A stretch of 7,204 bases of DNA from Clostridiales bacterium (GTDB lineage: Bacteria > Bacillota > Clostridia > Christensenellales > JAISNN01). The translations under genes and the position numbers were made by a program. The stretch's first letter is position 1. Each line of letters begins with the position of its first letter. The notes beneath the pieces are model-generated. The model saw nothing but the letters and a program-made list of their open reading frames with translations, was not told the DNA's origin and made no database searches. This document shows, in pieces, positions 5,371 to 7,204 of this stretch. Where the stretch lies: assembly GCA_031289865.1 (NCBI GenBank), contig JAITOQ010000024.1, positions 1 through 7,204 of the forward strand, given 5' to 3'.

Positions 5371-6699
5371 ATGAAACCACTTGTAGCGGCGATAGGACGT
5401 CCGAATGTCGGAAAGTCCACGCTTTTTAATAGGATCGCGGGACGGCGCATCGCAATCGTCGAGGATTTGCCCGGCGTGACGCGTGACAGACTGTATACCG
5501 ACGTGGAATGGTGCGGCTATAATTTCACCATGATCGATACGGGCGGGCTTGAGATGAAGTCAAACGACGAGATGTGGTCGCACATTCGCCGTCAAGCCGA
5601 ATTTGCCGTCAGAAGCGCGGATCTGATCCTTTTTTTAGCGGACGGAAAAAGCGGGATTTTGCCCGAAGATTACGAGGTGGCGGACTTTGTCCGCCGCTCA
5701 AAAAAACCGTATCTTCTTGCGGTCAACAAGGTTGACAACAAGGAGAACGAACCCGTGGTTTTCGATTTTTTTGACCTCGGACTCGGTAATCCTATCTCGA
5801 TTTCCGCGGAACAAGGCAAGGGAATCGGCGACCTCTTAGACGAGGTTACGGGACTTTTAAAGGAAAAAATTCCCGAAACCGAAGCGGAGGATCGTATAAA
5901 AATCGCGGTCATCGGTCGCCCGAACGCGGGAAAAAGCTCCGTCGTAAACCGCCTTTTAGGCTACGAAAGAGTGATTGTTAGTGATATTGCGGGGACGACA
6001 CGCGACGCTATAGATACGGATTTTACCTACCGCGGCGAGAAGTTTACTTTGGTTGATACGGCGGGAATCCGCAAAAAAAAGAACGTGGACGAGGATGTGG
6101 AATATTACAGCGTTCTCCGCGCTCTCGAAGCGGTCAGACGTGCGGATATCGTCTTGATAGTCATCGACGCCGCGGAGGAGATCACGGAGCAAGATGTGCG
6201 CCTTGCGGGATACGTTCACGAAAACGGAAAACCCTCCGTCATACTCATGAATAAATGGGACAAGATTGAAAAGGACGCTTACACGATCCATAAATTCAAC
6301 GCAAAACTCAAAGAGGATTTAAAGTTTATGGACTATTTTCTGCCTATCTATGTTTCGGCATTAAACGGACAGAGAATGAAAAATGTCATGAGCGAATTGC
6401 TCCGCGCCTACGAAAACGCAAAAAAACGCGTGACGACGGGCGTCCTAAACGACGTTATCCGCGAAGCGGTTTCGGTCAACGAGCCGCCGTCCAAAAACGG
6501 GAGAAGGTTAAAGATATATTTTGCGACACAAGCCATGGTTTCACCGCCGATCTTTGTCTTTTTTGTCAACGATACGGAGCTTGTTCACTTTTCGTATCAT
6601 AGATATCTCGAAAATTCCTTGCGTGCCGCGATTGATTTTTCGGGAACGCCGATAAAATTGGAGTTCCGAAAAAAGAGCGAAAAAGACAAATACGACTAA
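5371..6699 (+). CDS. der: Ribosome biogenesis GTPase Der (EngA)
   Basis: Der is a tandem-GTPase factor for late 50S subunit assembly and is normally essential. The 442 residues are full length. GTPase domain 1 has G1 GRPNVGKS (9-16), G2 GVTRD (35-39), G3 DTGG (56-59), G4 NKVD (119-122) and G5 SAEQGKG (145-151). Domain 2 has G1 GRPNAGKS (182-189), G2 AGTTRD (207-212), G3 DTAG (229-232), G4 NKWD (294-297) and G5 SALNG (329-333). The C-terminal KH-like domain spans about 355-435, with EPPSKNGRRLKIYFATQ (371-387) and FVNDTELVHFSYHRYLEN (398-415) typical of Der. ATG 5371 follows AAAGGA (5356-5361) at a nine-base spacing. The gene lies 156 bp after RNase J and ends at a strong terminator, so it is probably the last gene of its unit. 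Confidence 0.97.
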   Translation: MKPLVAAIGRPNVGKSTLFNRIAGRRIAIVEDLPGVTRDRLYTDVEWCGYNFTMIDTGGLEMKSNDEMWSHIRRQAEFAVRSADLILFLADGKSGILPEDYEVADFVRRSKKPYLLAVNKVDNKENEPVVFDFFDLGLGNPISISAEQGKGIGDLLDEVTGLLKEKIPETEAEDRIKIAVIGRPNAGKSSVVNRLLGYERVIVSDIAGTTRDAIDTDFTYRGEKFTLVDTAGIRKKKNVDEDVEYYSVLRALEAVRRADIVLIVIDAAEEITEQDVRLAGYVHENGKPSVILMNKWDKIEKDAYTIHKFNAKLKEDLKFMDYFLPIYVSALNGQRMKNVMSELLRAYENAKKRVTTGVLNDVIREAVSVNEPPSKNGRRLKIYFATQAMVSPPIFVFFVNDTELVHFSYHRYLENSLRAAIDFSGTPIKLEFRKKSEKDKYD

Positions 6700-6705
6700 A
6701 AATTC

Positions 6706-6777
6706 GCCCAAAATCCGACACACTGCCTACACGAACGCGTCATTTTTCGCCGTATTCGGCAGGATTTCGGGCTTTTT
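6706..6777 (+). terminator. Rho-independent terminator after der
   Basis: Seven bases after the der stop, GCCCAAAATCC (6706-6716) pairs with GGATTTCGGGC (6762-6772) at 10 of 11 positions, with one A-C mismatch. An inner TGCC (6724-6727) pairs with GGCA (6758-6761) beyond a left-hand bulge. A five-base U-tract (6773-6777) follows immediately. The loop is about 30 nt, longer than usual for a simple terminator. Confidence 0.8.
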
Positions 6778-6850
6778 ATACGCTTCCACTATTTTTCGAC
6801 AAAATAGCAATAAATCTCCGTTTTTTTTTGCGTGAAATGTAAAAATAAAA

Positions 6851-6880
6851 GGACAAGTTCGCTTTTTTTGGGTGTATAAT
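6851..6880 (+). promoter_or_regulatory. Promoter-like site upstream of the 62-codon ORF
   Basis: A perfect -10 TATAAT (6875-6880) is preceded by the TG-bearing sequence GGGTG. The best -35 candidate is the weak GGACAA (6851-6856, 18-bp spacer). Because the site lies between the der terminator and the small ORF, transcription would start near 6887 with a leader of about 50 nt. The -10 is clear; the -35 is poor. Confidence 0.55.
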
Positions 6881-6935
6881 GTTCATGCGGCGAAAAAAAC
6901 GGCCGTAAATTTATATCTGAAAGAAGGGTGAAAAT

Positions 6936-7124
6936 ATGAACGTATTAAATGAGATGATGAAAACGGTAGTCGAAAAACTCAAGGAGCAAAATGAAAACGT
7001 AGCAATGTTTGAAACACACGGAAGCAATTTCCGCGCGCTCGACGCCGCTCTCGACGGCGGCGCGTATTATAGGATCGCGGTGATAAAATACGAGAGGGAG
7101 GAGCTGCGCATAAGCGCGGTATAG
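6936..7124 (+). CDS. Small hypothetical protein, 62 aa
   Basis: I do not recognise this protein. The ORF begins at ATG 6936, eight bases after AAGG in AAGAAGGGTG (6921-6930), and ends at TAG 7122. Independent support comes from the TATAAT box at 6875-6880 and the terminator that separates it from der. The N-terminal segment (about residues 2-20, LNEMMKTVVEKLKEQNE) looks like an amphipathic helix. The rest contains GSNFRALDAALDGG (29-42), then a strand-like AYYRIAVIKYEREELRI (43-59), suggesting an alpha/beta fold. Charge is balanced (10 acidic and 8 Lys/Arg residues). There is no cysteine, signal peptide or membrane segment. Codon use (GCG, GAC, CGC) resembles the neighbouring genes. Overlapping minus-strand ORFs have no signals of their own. 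Confidence 0.6.
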   Translation: MNVLNEMMKTVVEKLKEQNENVAMFETHGSNFRALDAALDGGAYYRIAVIKYEREELRISAV

Positions 7125-7180
7125 ATCCGCCGAAAAAACGGTGTTTTGGAGAATGCCGCGCGTCATGAAGAAAGAACATA

Positions 7181-7204
7181 ATGTTAGGAAATCCGTTTGA
7201 ACAA
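7181..7204 (+). CDS. Possible start of a further gene, cut by the window edge
   Basis: ATG 7181 opens a frame (MLGNPFEQ) that is still open at the window end. A purine-rich AAGAAAG (7168-7174) lies six bases upstream as a weak ribosome site. Only eight codons are visible, so no product can be named. The overlapping ATG 7153 and ATG 7165 share another frame that stops at 7198-7200 and look less likely. Confidence 0.3.

Noticed and set aside
6789..6829. CTATTTT/AAAATAG hairpin (6789-6807) followed by nine Ts as a second terminator or small RNA end
   Set aside because: The stem is seven A/T-rich pairs and the T-run starts 13 bases later, so it is too weak and too far; the terminator at 6706-6777 already serves der.
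7128..7147. CGCCG/CGGTG stem with a six-A loop and TTTT as terminator of the small ORF
   Set aside because: It has only five pairs including one G-U and a short U-tract; it is below what I would annotate, though placed suggestively.
6945..7179. Two minus-strand ORFs overlapping the 62-codon ORF
   Set aside because: Neither has a ribosome site, promoter or recognisable motif, whereas the plus-strand ORF has both a TATAAT box and a Shine-Dalgarno sequence.

Overview
The window looks like chromosomal DNA of a Bacillota (Firmicutes) bacterium, most likely an uncultured clostridial lineage. The evidence is a short class I mannose-6-phosphate isomerase, a zinc-motif ROK kinase, an RNase J and a two-GTPase Der protein, with AT-rich spacers and sigma-A type promoters (TTGACA/TATAAT). 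No genus can be named from the sequence alone. Nothing suggests a plasmid, a phage or a CRISPR array.

Layout. Positions 1-967 (minus) hold the N-terminal two thirds of a glycoside-pentoside-hexuronide (GPH/MelB-type) sugar:cation symporter that runs off the left edge. It is transcribed divergently from a class I phosphomannose isomerase gene (1137-2114, plus), and the 169-bp gap between them carries promoter-like sequences for both. A 271-bp spacer with a symmetric composite repeat follows, then a ROK-family sugar kinase (2386-3333, plus). A 210-bp spacer holds a nested palindrome and a separate 17-bp hairpin, and leads into RNase J (3544-5214, plus). A 156-bp spacer carries a half copy of the composite repeat and precedes der (5371-6699, plus), which ends at a rho-independent terminator. 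A new promoter then drives a 62-codon ORF of unknown function (6936-7124, plus). The first codons of a possible further gene lie at the right edge. No gene-free stretch exceeds 300 bases.

Function. The symporter, isomerase and ROK kinase can be read as a sugar-entry set: import, phosphorylation, and interconversion of mannose-6-P and fructose-6-P. Their substrates are inferred and not shown. RNase J (mRNA decay and rRNA maturation) and Der (50S ribosome assembly) form a separate housekeeping block linked by RNA and ribosome metabolism.

The most interesting material is between the genes: a symporter promoter so close to the ATG that it predicts a leaderless mRNA; a repeated module made of a 7-bp-period array, the octamer TTGCGGAT and a GTCATTCTGA...GAAGAATCT arm, seen three times; a 96-bp nested palindrome after the ROK gene; a long hairpin in the RNase J leader; and the small orphan ORF with its own promoter. 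I did not find a convincing new multi-gene system.
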